A DNA stretch of 9,916 nucleotides from Parabacteroides sp. (GCA_020026285.1 JAHHQS010000139.1:1-9916); one strand, 5' to 3'. Shown: positions 1 to 8,382, numbered from the stretch's first letter. Numbers and translations are program-made. Notes: generated by a model not told the origin, from the sequence alone.

Positions 1-1809
1 ATAAGATACTCCACCTGTGTCATTATCCACAATCTGATACAACTGAAATATCTCTTCTCCTACCTTTAATTCAAACAAAAGAGTGATATCTTCATTAGAA
101 TCCACAGGCAAACTAGACATAAAGAAATCATATAAACGTTCTATTATTCTAATATTGCGTCTTTCAATATCATCTTTTAACCAATCATTTTGAGATAATT
201 TGGACAGGGATTGTACTTCCAGAATTTTAGATTCTTTATACCTATCTTTTTTCTTTCCAAAATAATTATTTCCTGCTTGAATATTTAATCTCTTTTCAAA
301 AATAATTTTATTTCCAAGCATATTTAAATGTGTTTCTGCATCTGATTTTTCCCATCCATTATAATTAGTATCCTGCCAACTTTGTGGAAAAATATGTTCT
401 ATTTCAGATTTTCCAATAATCAGAGTTTGTTTATCATCAAAAAGATATGCATTCAATAGCAGCAAAGACTTTGTGATTCTAGATGAAGAGAACGCATTTA
501 TTCTAGTCTTAAAATCATTAGGAATTTGATATCCAGCACAATCAATTTCTCCATTTCTCCATGTATCTACACAGAAATTAAAAACATATTGTTTAACTGC
601 ATTTACCATCGGAGATTCAATAAACCTTACGAGCATAAAGGACATAAGTTTTTTAAGATATGGAGTAAATGCTTTTTTGAAATCCTCGCTACTTAGTGTC
701 TTATTTCTATGATAAAAAACAGATATAGGGTATTTCCAGTATTCATTAGGATAAGCCAATAAACATTGAATATATTTAGCGGCTTCTTCTTCGCAGAAAC
801 CGCCATCGTTTGTATATATAGAAGTCCAAAAGGTACCCAAATCACATAAGTCATCAAAAAAACTTTGTGTTTTGAATATTGGATACTTATTCCCTTTGCC
901 TGAATAGTAACTTCTCAAACCTATTTCTTTACTTGTATCGCCACGTTTTGCTCGATCAATAAAAGTATAATAGCGAAATAAATCATTAAGATTAAATCCT
1001 GCTCCTGAAATAGTGGCTTCTAATTCTTTCCACTTATCTGCAAAAGTTTGTTTAGATGGCTGAGTTTTATATAATTCGGCTTTAAATATATCTGAATCTG
1101 CCAAAGGAAGACCTCGATTGTTTAATGTTCCGAATATCGTAAGTGCAGAATCTAAGTCTGAACACTCAATTGGAAGGATTATACAACGCTCTAAAATGAA
1201 CAGACAGAACTCTTTCCAACCGTTCAAATGGGTTTTGGCATATTCATCACAACAGCTTAAAAAATAAGAATAGTTACGGGAATAGTAAGAAGCCGATTTA
1301 TCACGAGGTTGTCCTTTTTCCAAAATCAAATCAAAATCAATTTTATCATCATCTGTTGCAACCAAAGTCTTAATATGGGTCTCTTTTTTGTTAGAAACCT
1401 TCTTTGTCATCGGATTAATTTTCCAGATACACGGCTCTATAGACTTCATTAATCCCTCTACTTCTTCATCAGAAGGATTATCTACAAGCTGATCTTCCAA
1501 TTTATAGTAAAACGCACGGAGTAATAATAAAAATGACGTTATACGCTGCTGCCCATCAATAATATTAATGCGGTTTTGTTCATCTGTATCATCACAAGTA
1601 ACAATCGAACCAAGAAAATATTCCCTATCATCATCTTTATGTTCTTCAAAAAAATTTTTAAGGTCATTCCAAAGGACATCACAAGTATCAACTTCCCAAC
1701 GATATGGTCGTTGGTACTCTGGGATAACAAATATTTTTCCTTTTGTTGTAGGATCGTTTAAACTTAATAGACCTTGTATGTTTTTTCTACTAACATTTAA
1801 TTCTGCCAT
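1..1809 (-). CDS. DUF262/DUF1524 (GmrSD-like) nuclease, 3' end cut by window edge
   Basis: I translated this by hand: it is open for 603 codons from ATG at 1809 to base 1 with no stop, so the C-terminus is missing. The N-terminal DUF262 domain shows PEYQRPYRW (residues 30-38), FLGSIV (65-70) and the signature DGQQR (85-89), the ParB-like nucleotide-binding motif of the family. Near the C-terminus a DUF1524 His-Me/HNH nuclease domain shows EHIFPQ (His472) and LGN (Asn500). Relatives include GmrS/GmrD, BrxU and SspE, which use a nucleotide to control DNA cleavage and often attack modified phage DNA; this role is inferred from the family. Sequence continues past the nuclease domain, so an extra C-terminal part is likely. 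The start lies 15 bases after the hsdR stop, so it is probably translated from the restriction operon mRNA. It is more AT-rich by eye than hsdR. Confidence 0.88.
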   Translation of the reverse strand, partial: MAELNVSRKNIQGLLSLNDPTTKGKIFVIPEYQRPYRWEVDTCDVLWNDLKNFFEEHKDDDREYFLGSIVTCDDTDEQNRINIIDGQQRITSFLLLLRAFYYKLEDQLVDNPSDEEVEGLMKSIEPCIWKINPMTKKVSNKKETHIKTLVATDDDKIDFDLILEKGQPRDKSASYYSRNYSYFLSCCDEYAKTHLNGWKEFCLFILERCIILPIECSDLDSALTIFGTLNNRGLPLADSDIFKAELYKTQPSKQTFADKWKELEATISGAGFNLNDLFRYYTFIDRAKRGDTSKEIGLRSYYSGKGNKYPIFKTQSFFDDLCDLGTFWTSIYTNDGGFCEEEAAKYIQCLLAYPNEYWKYPISVFYHRNKTLSSEDFKKAFTPYLKKLMSFMLVRFIESPMVNAVKQYVFNFCVDTWRNGEIDCAGYQIPNDFKTRINAFSSSRITKSLLLLNAYLFDDKQTLIIGKSEIEHIFPQSWQDTNYNGWEKSDAETHLNMLGNKIIFEKRLNIQAGNNYFGKKKDRYKESKILEVQSLSKLSQNDWLKDDIERRNIRIIERLYDFFMSSLPVDSNEDITLLFELKVGEEIFQLYQIVDNDTGGVSY

Positions 1810-1824
1810 AACTTATTTTCTATA

Positions 1825-4653
1825 TTATTCCCAACTAAAAGTTTTTATAATACTACGCAATCTTTCCATTATTCTCGTCAAAGCCTTTCGAGTTTTGATA
1901 AGACCGAGATGTTTCTCTTTCAATGCTTTTTGTATAATCTCCGGCTGCTCCTTTTGTAAATAGTCATACTCTTTTATGTAGAGATTAAGCACTTCGGCAG
2001 AAATTTGTTCTTCGTCAGCCAAACCACTCACTGCCTTATTACGTTCTGACACAATATATTGGTTCAGACGTTCCTCTAATTCATTAGTTCCATCTGCTCT
2101 ATTGCGCCCATTCATGAAGTTTTCCTTGTCTTCATCTACATTCTTTTGAATAAAGCCGTCAATGAGTTTTGCTTTGCCTCGCATTCCGGCATCCTTAATC
2201 ATTGTATCAAGGATATGCTTCCGTTTTTCTGAATAATCATCACTATATGGGTCTAGTTCCGCAATGAGCTCCAGAATATAAGCCACATTAATAATGTCAC
2301 TATGTAAAAGTTCAAGACAGAAATCAATATCTTCCAACCCTTGATTATTTCCATATGGGGCTGGATCTTCAGCTACAGTTGTCGGTGCAGCAGGTGGATC
2401 AACAAACCCAACTGTAATATCAAGGTATTTACTCTTATAATCATTAAACTGCTGTTCAGTCATACCGAGGTCTTCAGCATTCTCGCTGTAATCTTCGTAT
2501 ATCTGAATTTCTGCATGTTTACGGATAATGTCTCGGAACGCTAATACAAAATTCTTCTTGTCATTTTCACTTTGCAGGAAGTCTATACTACTTGGTGTCG
2601 GATATTTTTGCAGAAAATCAGTTACCAAACTCTTGTACTCCTGCTTTACTTTCTCAAACGGAGGACGTACTATATCTTCAGGATTATCAGAGTTGCTGAA
2701 CAATTTAATAGCCGTATCAACATTGTTTTTCAAATCTCTGAAACAAACTATTTTACCAAAACGTTTCTTCTCGTTCAATACTCGATTGGTTCGGCTGAAC
2801 GCTTGCAGCAAACCATGATATTCCATGTTCTTGTCCACATAGAGCGTATTCAGCTTTTTACTGTCAAAGCCTGTAAGGAACATACCCACAACAAGACAAA
2901 GATCAAGCGGTTTCATATCCGCCTTCTTCTTTTTCATGCGCAGATTGATGTCATCATAGTAAGCACGGAAGTTCTCTGTGGTAAAAGATGTGCCGAAATT
3001 TTCATTATAATCGTCCATGATGGCTTGCAGTTCATCCGCCTCACCCACACTCTCTTTTGCATACTGCCCTGTACCCATACCGGTCTGTTCATCATCCTGA
3101 CTATTATTGGCTGCGTATGTAAATACTGCACCTATACGGATTTTAGGATTCAACGATTTGAAAATTTTGTAATAGCGTATAAGCATAGGAACAGACTGCA
3201 CGGCGAACAATGCGTCAAACTCTCCATCAAATGTAGATTTATTGAAGTTGTTAAGGATAAATCTTGCAATCTCCTCCATACGAGCTTGGTTATCGTTATC
3301 AACTATTTCGTTGCCATGATAATACTCCACAAGGAAGCCAAGCACGTTTTCATCCGCTATTGCATCTTTAATAAGATATTTATGGAGACAGTTTCCAAAT
3401 ATTTCCTTCGTGGTATGTCCATCAACAGCATTCTCGGTGAAAATAGGTGTTCCAGTAAAACCGAATATTTGGGCATTGTCAAAGAACTTCATTATCTTCT
3501 TATGACTATCCCCAAAATGACTACGATGGCACTCATCAAATATCATCACGATACGTGAATGACGGATAGCATCAATCTTGCTGCTATACCACGTCTTACT
3601 AACTGCCGCATTAAGTTTTTGAATGGTAGTGATGATAATCTTGGAGTTGCTTTGAAGCCGTTTCACTAGTTCATCTGTATTATCAGTACTATCTACAGCC
3701 CCTGATTCAAATGCTTCGTATTCCGATTGAGTCTGGGTATCAAGATCATGTCGGTCAACAACAAACATCACCTTATCCACATCATCCAATTCTGATACAA
3801 GTTGTGCAGCCTTGAATGAGGTCAATGTTTTTCCGGCACCTGTTGTATGCCAGATATAACCATTATCATTGGAGTTTTGTACACGATCCAAAATTTTCTC
3901 TACCGCATAGAATTGGTAAGGACGAAGTACCATCAAGCATTTGTCGCCCTCATGAAGCACAATATACTTTCCTATGATTTTGCCAAGCGTACATTTTTCC
4001 AAGAAGAATACGGCAAACTTATCCAATTCATTGAACGGATGATTGACAGCATCTGTCCAGGTGAATGTGAACTTATACCCACTATTTGGATTATTGGCAA
4101 AATAGCGAGTATTAACACCGTTGGATATGACAAACAGTTGGATATAATCAAACAATCCATGAAACGAAGTCTTGTGATAACGCTGTATTTGGTTGTATGC
4201 CTGTTTAAGTTCCACGCCACGACGTTTCAATTCAATTTGCACAAGTGGCAAACCATTGACTAGAATCGTCACATCATAGCGGCATTTTTTACGTCCTTCC
4301 ACCGTAATCTGGTTGGAAACCTGAAATTCATTCTGACACCACTGCTGCCTATTTAGAAATTCTACCCATATACGCTGTCCATCAGCCGTATCAAGCGGAT
4401 ATAAGTCACGGAGTTTCTTTGCCTTTTCAAAGCGAGTACCACCTTCAAGGTATATAAGAATCTTCTCAAACTCTTCCGCCGCAAACCCAGTACGTCCGTG
4501 CTCTTCCAATCGTTTGCGGTTGTGAATCTCCAACTGCCGCTTGAAATTGGCATAAAGATTATCTTCCTCGACAATCTGGACATAATCGTAGTCCATTTGT
4601 CGGAGTGTGGCTATCAGTCCGGCTTCCAATGCCGCTTCGCTTTGTGTTGACAT
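1825..4653 (-). CDS. hsdR: Type I restriction enzyme, R (motor/nuclease) subunit HsdR
   Basis: HsdR is the subunit of a type I restriction complex that translocates and cuts unmodified DNA; it works with HsdM and HsdS. The 942-residue protein is complete and close to the usual family size (EcoR124I HsdR is a little over 1000). The N-terminal PD-(D/E)xK nuclease has Asp127 and E141-L-K143, with the same 14-residue spacing as D151/E165/K167 in EcoR124I. The two RecA-like motor domains follow: Gln247 in RPYQ, Walker A TGAGKT (271-276), DECH (373-376), FTGTP (399-403), a motif V region (589-608) and QAFSRTNR (617-624, arginine finger). The remainder is the helical C-terminal domain that contacts the methylase. 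ATG at 4653 lies 23 bases after the XRE gene. No frameshift is seen. hsdM and hsdS are absent here and would be expected left of the window. Confidence 0.97.
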   Translation of the reverse strand: MSTQSEAALEAGLIATLRQMDYDYVQIVEEDNLYANFKRQLEIHNRKRLEEHGRTGFAAEEFEKILIYLEGGTRFEKAKKLRDLYPLDTADGQRIWVEFLNRQQWCQNEFQVSNQITVEGRKKCRYDVTILVNGLPLVQIELKRRGVELKQAYNQIQRYHKTSFHGLFDYIQLFVISNGVNTRYFANNPNSGYKFTFTWTDAVNHPFNELDKFAVFFLEKCTLGKIIGKYIVLHEGDKCLMVLRPYQFYAVEKILDRVQNSNDNGYIWHTTGAGKTLTSFKAAQLVSELDDVDKVMFVVDRHDLDTQTQSEYEAFESGAVDSTDNTDELVKRLQSNSKIIITTIQKLNAAVSKTWYSSKIDAIRHSRIVMIFDECHRSHFGDSHKKIMKFFDNAQIFGFTGTPIFTENAVDGHTTKEIFGNCLHKYLIKDAIADENVLGFLVEYYHGNEIVDNDNQARMEEIARFILNNFNKSTFDGEFDALFAVQSVPMLIRYYKIFKSLNPKIRIGAVFTYAANNSQDDEQTGMGTGQYAKESVGEADELQAIMDDYNENFGTSFTTENFRAYYDDINLRMKKKKADMKPLDLCLVVGMFLTGFDSKKLNTLYVDKNMEYHGLLQAFSRTNRVLNEKKRFGKIVCFRDLKNNVDTAIKLFSNSDNPEDIVRPPFEKVKQEYKSLVTDFLQKYPTPSSIDFLQSENDKKNFVLAFRDIIRKHAEIQIYEDYSENAEDLGMTEQQFNDYKSKYLDITVGFVDPPAAPTTVAEDPAPYGNNQGLEDIDFCLELLHSDIINVAYILELIAELDPYSDDYSEKRKHILDTMIKDAGMRGKAKLIDGFIQKNVDEDKENFMNGRNRADGTNELEERLNQYIVSERNKAVSGLADEEQISAEVLNLYIKEYDYLQKEQPEIIQKALKEKHLGLIKTRKALTRIMERLRSIIKTFSWE

Positions 4654-4676
4654 ATTCTTGTCCTGCTATGGTGTTA

Positions 4677-4958
4677 CTACTTATTTATTCTAACTTGCAA
4701 TATCTTGATGCCTAATGCATTCTCTATTTTACATAAGGTTTCCAACGACAAATTTTCACGACCTTTCAACACTTTAGAAACATACTGCTGGGTACAATTC
4801 ATTTTCTCAGCCAGCACTCGTTGTGTCATGCCAAGTTCCTCCATCCGATCCGACATAGTTGCAGCTATAGCCTGTGAATGGCAAACCCAATCCTCTCTTT
4901 TGTTTTCCATTATATTCTTTACTTCTCCTAAAGCGTTGTCTATCTTTTCTTCAGCCAT
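4677..4958 (-). CDS. XRE-family HTH regulator at the head of the restriction operon
   Basis: This small cytoplasmic DNA-binding protein (93 residues from ATG at 4958) has a Cro/C1-type helix-turn-helix at about residues 44-83: MTQRVLAEKMNC, then QQYVSKVLKG as the recognition helix region, then LSLETLCKIENALGI. A leading stretch of about 40 mostly helical, charged residues precedes it. A TTG at 4970 would add four residues, but it lies only three bases from a large hairpin (4974-5003); ATG at 4958 is preferred. It is the first gene of the unit with hsdR, 23 bases apart. By analogy with controller proteins it probably times or limits expression of the nuclease by binding near its own promoter, where two inverted repeats are visible. 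An antitoxin-type role (HigA-like) is possible from the sequence alone, but no toxin gene is adjacent. Confidence 0.88.
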   Translation of the reverse strand: MAEEKIDNALGEVKNIMENKREDWVCHSQAIAATMSDRMEELGMTQRVLAEKMNCTQQYVSKVLKGRENLSLETLCKIENALGIKILQVRINK

Positions 4959-4973
4959 TGTATGAATCAAAAA

Positions 4974-5003
4974 TACCTTTGTCCTATTTTGTAGGCAAAG
5001 GTA
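4974..5003 (-). terminator. Hairpin overlapping the XRE-hsdR promoter; terminator or operator
   Basis: TACCTTTG (4974-4981) and CAAAGGTA (4996-5003) are perfect 8-base inverted arms. Inside them CCTA (4983-4986) and TAGG (4992-4995) extend the stem to 12 pairs with one bulged base (4982) and a five-base loop. Read on the minus strand the hairpin is followed at once by TTTTTG, as in an intrinsic terminator, so it may end transcripts reading out of the TIR gene at 5070. The 5' arm on this strand is also the -7 box of the next promoter, so a protein operator is an equal reading. The symmetry is directly visible; its function is inferred. Confidence 0.55.
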
Positions 5004-5027
5004 CTATAAATAATTGAGATAGCACAA
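4996..5027 (-). promoter_or_regulatory. Bacteroides-type promoter for XRE-hsdR-DUF262
   Basis: On the minus strand TACCTTTG (5003-4996) fits the Bacteroides -7 consensus TAnnTTTG, with TTG (5027-5025) as a -33 element and a spacer of 21 bases. Transcription would begin near 4989, giving a leader of roughly 30 bases before the ATG at 4958. The location in the 99-base gap between the third TIR gene and the XRE gene supports it. Confidence 0.6.
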
Positions 5028-5039
5028 CTTTCAGGTTGT
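5024..5039. promoter_or_regulatory. Candidate operator, inverted repeat ACAAC-N6-GTTGT
   Basis: Two perfect five-base arms separated by six bases form a dyad of the size XRE dimers bind. It covers the proposed -33 element (5025-5027) of the restriction operon promoter, so binding there would block polymerase. The likely ligand is the XRE protein encoded at 4677-4958. A dyad with five-base arms can occur by chance. Confidence 0.3.
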
Positions 5040-5069
5040 TTTAATCTTCAACAAAGGACATAATGCATT

Positions 5070-6266
5070 TTAATTAATTTCTTCCCCTGTAATTAGAGCT
5101 GTTTTTTTGTAATTGGGATCAACAAACCAATTGTCGTCCAATTGGCTAAGGCTAAAAAGATTGTTGACTATAGATTCTCTATCAACTACATAAATAGGTC
5201 TATTGAGGGCGAGGAAGTAATTTAATTCATATTTACACCATATTGATTTTAGTGAATTTTCAGACTGCACAAAAATTAAAGCCTTTGATTGTTTCATTCT
5301 TTCTTCTAGAACTTTAAGCGTAGCATCACAAAGTAAATGACGCTTTAAATAATCAATATCATTTATCCAATCGCAAAAAACATTCTTGCCTTGTTGATTC
5401 TCGACATATATGAGTTTCTGAACCTCTTTACTATCTTTACTGCTATGCGAAATAAAATAATCGTATGACTTCAATTTTTGTTCCTTTGAATTCTCAATTC
5501 TATATTCGAGTTCATCAGGATTCCGTGGTATATCATATCTCTCGTTAGGATACACTTCTCTTAGATAACATTTTCGTTTTTTAGTTTTTGCATGAATCCG
5601 CATAAACCGTTGCTTCCTTAAGCGAGGATTGAAATTAAAAGATTGAAGATGAAAGAATGCCTCTTCCCTTAATTGCTTATTAAGTTCTGTATCATTGAGC
5701 TTGAAGAAAAATTGTATTGTTTTTTCGCAGTAATATTTTTTTAGTTCTAAAAGAATATATACTTTGTCTTTTTGAGTTGTATTCTTTCGCTCATACAATC
5801 CGATTAATTGATTTATGAATGAAGGAGTCACCTGCTGCGTTTTAGATAGAGCAATCTCAATCTTACTATTTATACGATCAATCTTATATTTTCTTGCCTC
5901 CCACAACTTTACGCTTGAATCCACGCGGTTCCTTTCTGAATACGCATTCCAATGTGCATATTTATAACTTTCTGAAAAGATTTTTTTAAAGGCGGAAACT
6001 CTTTGTATCAATAATTCGGGTTCAGACATATTATAACGAGGCTTCCCAAAGCGTCTTTTTAAATATTTGTCTTTAGTGCGGTAATATTTATATTTAGATT
6101 CCACAGATTGCCATTCATGTGGATAATAATACTTTAGTAATGCTATTATATCTGCTTTTGTATACTTACGTGGCAACAATGGAGTCACAGATTTTATCTC
6201 GGTATTCCACATTGACAGAATGTCGTCCAACTCATGTTCAAAAATATGTTTTGTAACACCTGACAC
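5070..6266 (-). CDS. TIR-domain protein with unrecognised N-terminal domain; third TIR of the Thoeris cassette
   Basis: This 398-residue protein has a C-terminal TIR domain (about 267-365): YDYFISHSSKD (268-278), VFCDWINDIDYLKR (296-309) in the BB-loop region and SIWCKYELNYF (341-351), where Glu347 is the probable catalytic glutamate of NAD+-consuming TIR domains. It is a classical TIR type, unlike the DUF1863-type TIRs of its two neighbours. Residues 1-260 are rich in Lys, Arg and Tyr and look helical, with a basic stretch (NPRLRKQRFMRIHAKTKKRK, 213-232); I do not recognise this part. Residues 150-215 could be HEAT-like, which is a guess. The start is GTG at 6266: the reading frame upstream closes at 6282-6284 with no ATG. 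The next ATG, Met19 (6212), is the alternative. It begins 77 bases after the preceding TIR gene with no promoter seen between, so co-transcription with Thoeris is likely. It may be an extra sensor for ThsA or an independent TIR defence gene. Confidence 0.82.
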   Translation of the reverse strand: MSGVTKHIFEHELDDILSMWNTEIKSVTPLLPRKYTKADIIALLKYYYPHEWQSVESKYKYYRTKDKYLKRRFGKPRYNMSEPELLIQRVSAFKKIFSESYKYAHWNAYSERNRVDSSVKLWEARKYKIDRINSKIEIALSKTQQVTPSFINQLIGLYERKNTTQKDKVYILLELKKYYCEKTIQFFFKLNDTELNKQLREEAFFHLQSFNFNPRLRKQRFMRIHAKTKKRKCYLREVYPNERYDIPRNPDELEYRIENSKEQKLKSYDYFISHSSKDSKEVQKLIYVENQQGKNVFCDWINDIDYLKRHLLCDATLKVLEERMKQSKALIFVQSENSLKSIWCKYELNYFLALNRPIYVVDRESIVNNLFSLSQLDDNWFVDPNYKKTALITGEEIN

Positions 6267-6343
6267 TTCTTTTGCAAATAATTAAAATTCGAAATTCGTA
6301 TATAGAAATATTATTTAGACTTATAACATAAGCAGGACTTAGC

Positions 6344-6955
6344 CTATCGCTGCTTTGTTAAATCGTACCCATCTGCATCGTTTTCACTTTTATCATAGGC
6401 ATTATCAATATACTTTTTAGGATTTGATAAGAATTCATCTTCTTCAACAAAAGCGATATAAGACCCTGTCAATGCACTTACACATTTGCATTGATTACAA
6501 GAATACACTTTGGGGTTCTGATTATATCTATTATTATTAATAATATCATAAACCTTTGAATCATAATAATTAGAAACAGAACACCCATCTGATTTAGTTG
6601 AGGTATACTTAAACCAATCATACCCTCCATTTACTTTCATTATGACTCCAACAATTCCATTAGTGTGAGATGTTCTATTTTTTCTTGTTATATTCTTAAG
6701 ACAATACTCAATCTCCCAATCAATCCACTTACTTTCTTTTATATGCGGAGAAACAATTACAATCGTTACAGATGTATCGTACATCATATCTTTTAGATTC
6801 TTCTTTATATTCTCAGTAGATGTATCTGTTAAATCAGGTGAAGCACTTGTTTCTCCTTGATAGTAGCTCGCATCATCCCCAAAAGCCTTTATTATCCTAT
6901 CACGAAGTTCTTGCGCTTCGCTATATTTATATGAAATAAATGTTTTATGTGCCAT
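6344..6955 (-). CDS. thsB: ThsB-like TIR protein (DUF1863 type), second TIR of the cassette
   Basis: This 203-residue cytoplasmic protein is a single TIR-like domain. It opens with KTFISYKYSEAQELR (4-18), strand A and helix A of the fold. SVTIVIVSP (62-70) is a core strand, and SKWIDWEIEYCL (76-87) holds Trp77 and Glu81, the position of the catalytic glutamate in ThsB. In Thoeris such proteins respond to phage and convert NAD+ to a cyclic ADP-ribose isomer that activates ThsA; that role is taken from the family. A cysteine group, C153-x2-C156-x-C158, with C125 upstream, lies in the C-terminal half and is absent from the other ThsB-like protein. The ATG at 6955 is two bases after the thsA stop, so translation is probably coupled. 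It shares little sequence with the 182-residue TIR beyond the active-site region, suggesting a different trigger. Confidence 0.87.
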   Translation of the reverse strand: MAHKTFISYKYSEAQELRDRIIKAFGDDASYYQGETSASPDLTDTSTENIKKNLKDMMYDTSVTIVIVSPHIKESKWIDWEIEYCLKNITRKNRTSHTNGIVGVIMKVNGGYDWFKYTSTKSDGCSVSNYYDSKVYDIINNNRYNQNPKVYSCNQCKCVSALTGSYIAFVEEDEFLSNPKKYIDNAYDKSENDADGYDLTKQR

Positions 6956-6957
6956 AA

Positions 6958-8373
6958 CTATTTTACTTTTTTTATTAACTCTATTACTATTTCCATCACT
7001 TCGTCTAATGTTTTGGTATCATCGCCCAAAGATTCAATATCACAACGATAAATGTCGAAAGTATGGTCATCTTGTTTTTCGTCTAGTAACTCTCTCCACA
7101 ATTCTTTAGATATATATCCTGTTCTGCCAATTGGTATTAGGAAATTGCCCTGTTTTTTTGAAATTTCATATTCTGACCACATTCCATTAGATAAAACAGT
7201 AATTCCATTTTCCTTCTTATTACCCAACAAAAAAATTGATATACCACTATATGATATCATGTCTTGTCTATAAGCTTCCCACATTGCTTTTGCATCATCA
7301 CCCTGTGGAAAAGGCCTCAGAATCAATTGGTCTGTCAGCGATTTTTTCTGATTGTGATATATTTCAGAAAGAGCACCACTAATTACCGCACTACCCACAC
7401 CTAAACCATATCCTGAAACTATTTTAAATCCTTTATGGATTAAAAGACCACTTAATTTACTTATAAATTCTTCATACGCCTCTTTACCATCAGGCTCATA
7501 TTCCGCTGCTGCCCCAGATATATACACGGTTCGACTATTATATCTTCTTTTAATGCTCTGTAATATTTCCGTTATCTCCGAGTATTCTTTAATAAGTACG
7601 GTTTTGATGTTAAAGCGTTTTAAATCATCTATGAAATATGACAATTTTCTTTTTTCATATTCAAATTGATCTCTGTCAGGATAATCAGTCTCAGAAACAT
7701 CTTTTAAGAAGCAATAATGTTCCCTCATATTTCCTTTCAAATGCGCTCTTAGGTGGGCGCATATATACGAGAAATTAGGATCTGTAAAACTAAAACCAAT
7801 AAACATAAATGTTTTAGTCATTAAATCTCCAGACAATGCATTTATAAAAGGAGTTTTCTCATGATGATAAGATTCATAATCATCTCGAATTAATACAGAT
7901 TCTTCAGGACGATCTATATCTCCATGCATTTTATAAACTACAGCATCACGTCCTTTTAATGTTGTAGTCAGATTTGCACAACAAACTTTAACATCACATA
8001 TTTTGCCGTTATTCTCTAATGATTTCTCTATCAGTTTGTCATAATTAGTAGTCCAATATGTAGAAATCGGTAGGCGAGCAAGTATATGATGATTATCATT
8101 TGGCAACTTACCAGTCTGGAACGCATCTTTAATTATCTCATTTAATCTTGCACGATTATTACCACTTCTATTATAATAATACTGAGCTACTGCAACCAAA
8201 TCGGATTCCTTTTCAATATCAAGTTCTAATTCCTCGGCAATTTCTTTTAATAATTGTTTCCAATTAACACATCCACTTGATGCAGACAATCCAGCTCCTG
8301 CAAAAACAGCAGCATCGCCATTATTAAGTGCTTTAAGATAATTTTTTATGAAAACATCCTTTTGTATTGGCAT
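6958..8373 (-). CDS. thsA: Thoeris effector ThsA, SIR2-SLOG NADase
   Basis: ThsA of type I Thoeris is the killer enzyme: its SIR2 domain hydrolyses NAD+ when the C-terminal SLOG domain binds the signal made by ThsB. The 471-residue length matches Bacillus cereus ThsA (about 476). SIR2 features are FAGAGLSASSG (24-34), TTNYD (108-112) with Asn110, and KMHGDID (148-154) with His150. These correspond to N112 and H152, recalled as essential in B. cereus ThsA. The SLOG part starts near residue 281 (RTVYISGAAAEY) and includes GYGLGVGSAVISGAL (321-335), RPFPQG (353-358), Arg369 and GMWSEYEISKKQG (397-409) with Glu401. Arg369 and Glu401 sit two residues below R371 and E403, recalled as signal-binding. 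No N-terminal membrane segment is present, so this is not the TM-macro ThsA of type II. The start is nine bases after the upstream TIR gene. All key residues seem intact. Confidence 0.94.
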   Translation of the reverse strand: MPIQKDVFIKNYLKALNNGDAAVFAGAGLSASSGCVNWKQLLKEIAEELELDIEKESDLVAVAQYYYNRSGNNRARLNEIIKDAFQTGKLPNDNHHILARLPISTYWTTNYDKLIEKSLENNGKICDVKVCCANLTTTLKGRDAVVYKMHGDIDRPEESVLIRDDYESYHHEKTPFINALSGDLMTKTFMFIGFSFTDPNFSYICAHLRAHLKGNMREHYCFLKDVSETDYPDRDQFEYEKRKLSYFIDDLKRFNIKTVLIKEYSEITEILQSIKRRYNSRTVYISGAAAEYEPDGKEAYEEFISKLSGLLIHKGFKIVSGYGLGVGSAVISGALSEIYHNQKKSLTDQLILRPFPQGDDAKAMWEAYRQDMISYSGISIFLLGNKKENGITVLSNGMWSEYEISKKQGNFLIPIGRTGYISKELWRELLDEKQDDHTFDIYRCDIESLGDDTKTLDEVMEIVIELIKKVK

Positions 8374-8382
8374 AACTAAAAT

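Noticed and set aside
2572..3558. Long open frame on the plus strand (about 328 codons) inside hsdR
   Set aside because: It is antisense to the conserved helicase core of HsdR, has no recognisable motif and shows the odd Cys/His/Ile-rich composition typical of a shadow frame.
4974..4981. TACCTTTG on the plus strand as a divergent promoter
   Set aside because: No TTG element lies at the needed distance upstream, and no plus-strand gene follows; the match is the mirror arm of the hairpin.
6267..6343. Separate promoter for the third TIR gene
   Set aside because: The best -7 candidate (ATTATTTG on the minus strand) misses the TA of the consensus and lies almost on the start codon, so co-transcription with the Thoeris genes is the simpler reading.
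6330..6355. Inverted repeat AAGCAG / CTGCTT around the stop of the second TIR gene
   Set aside because: The stem is six pairs around a 14-base loop with no T-run on the minus strand, too weak to call a terminator or operator.
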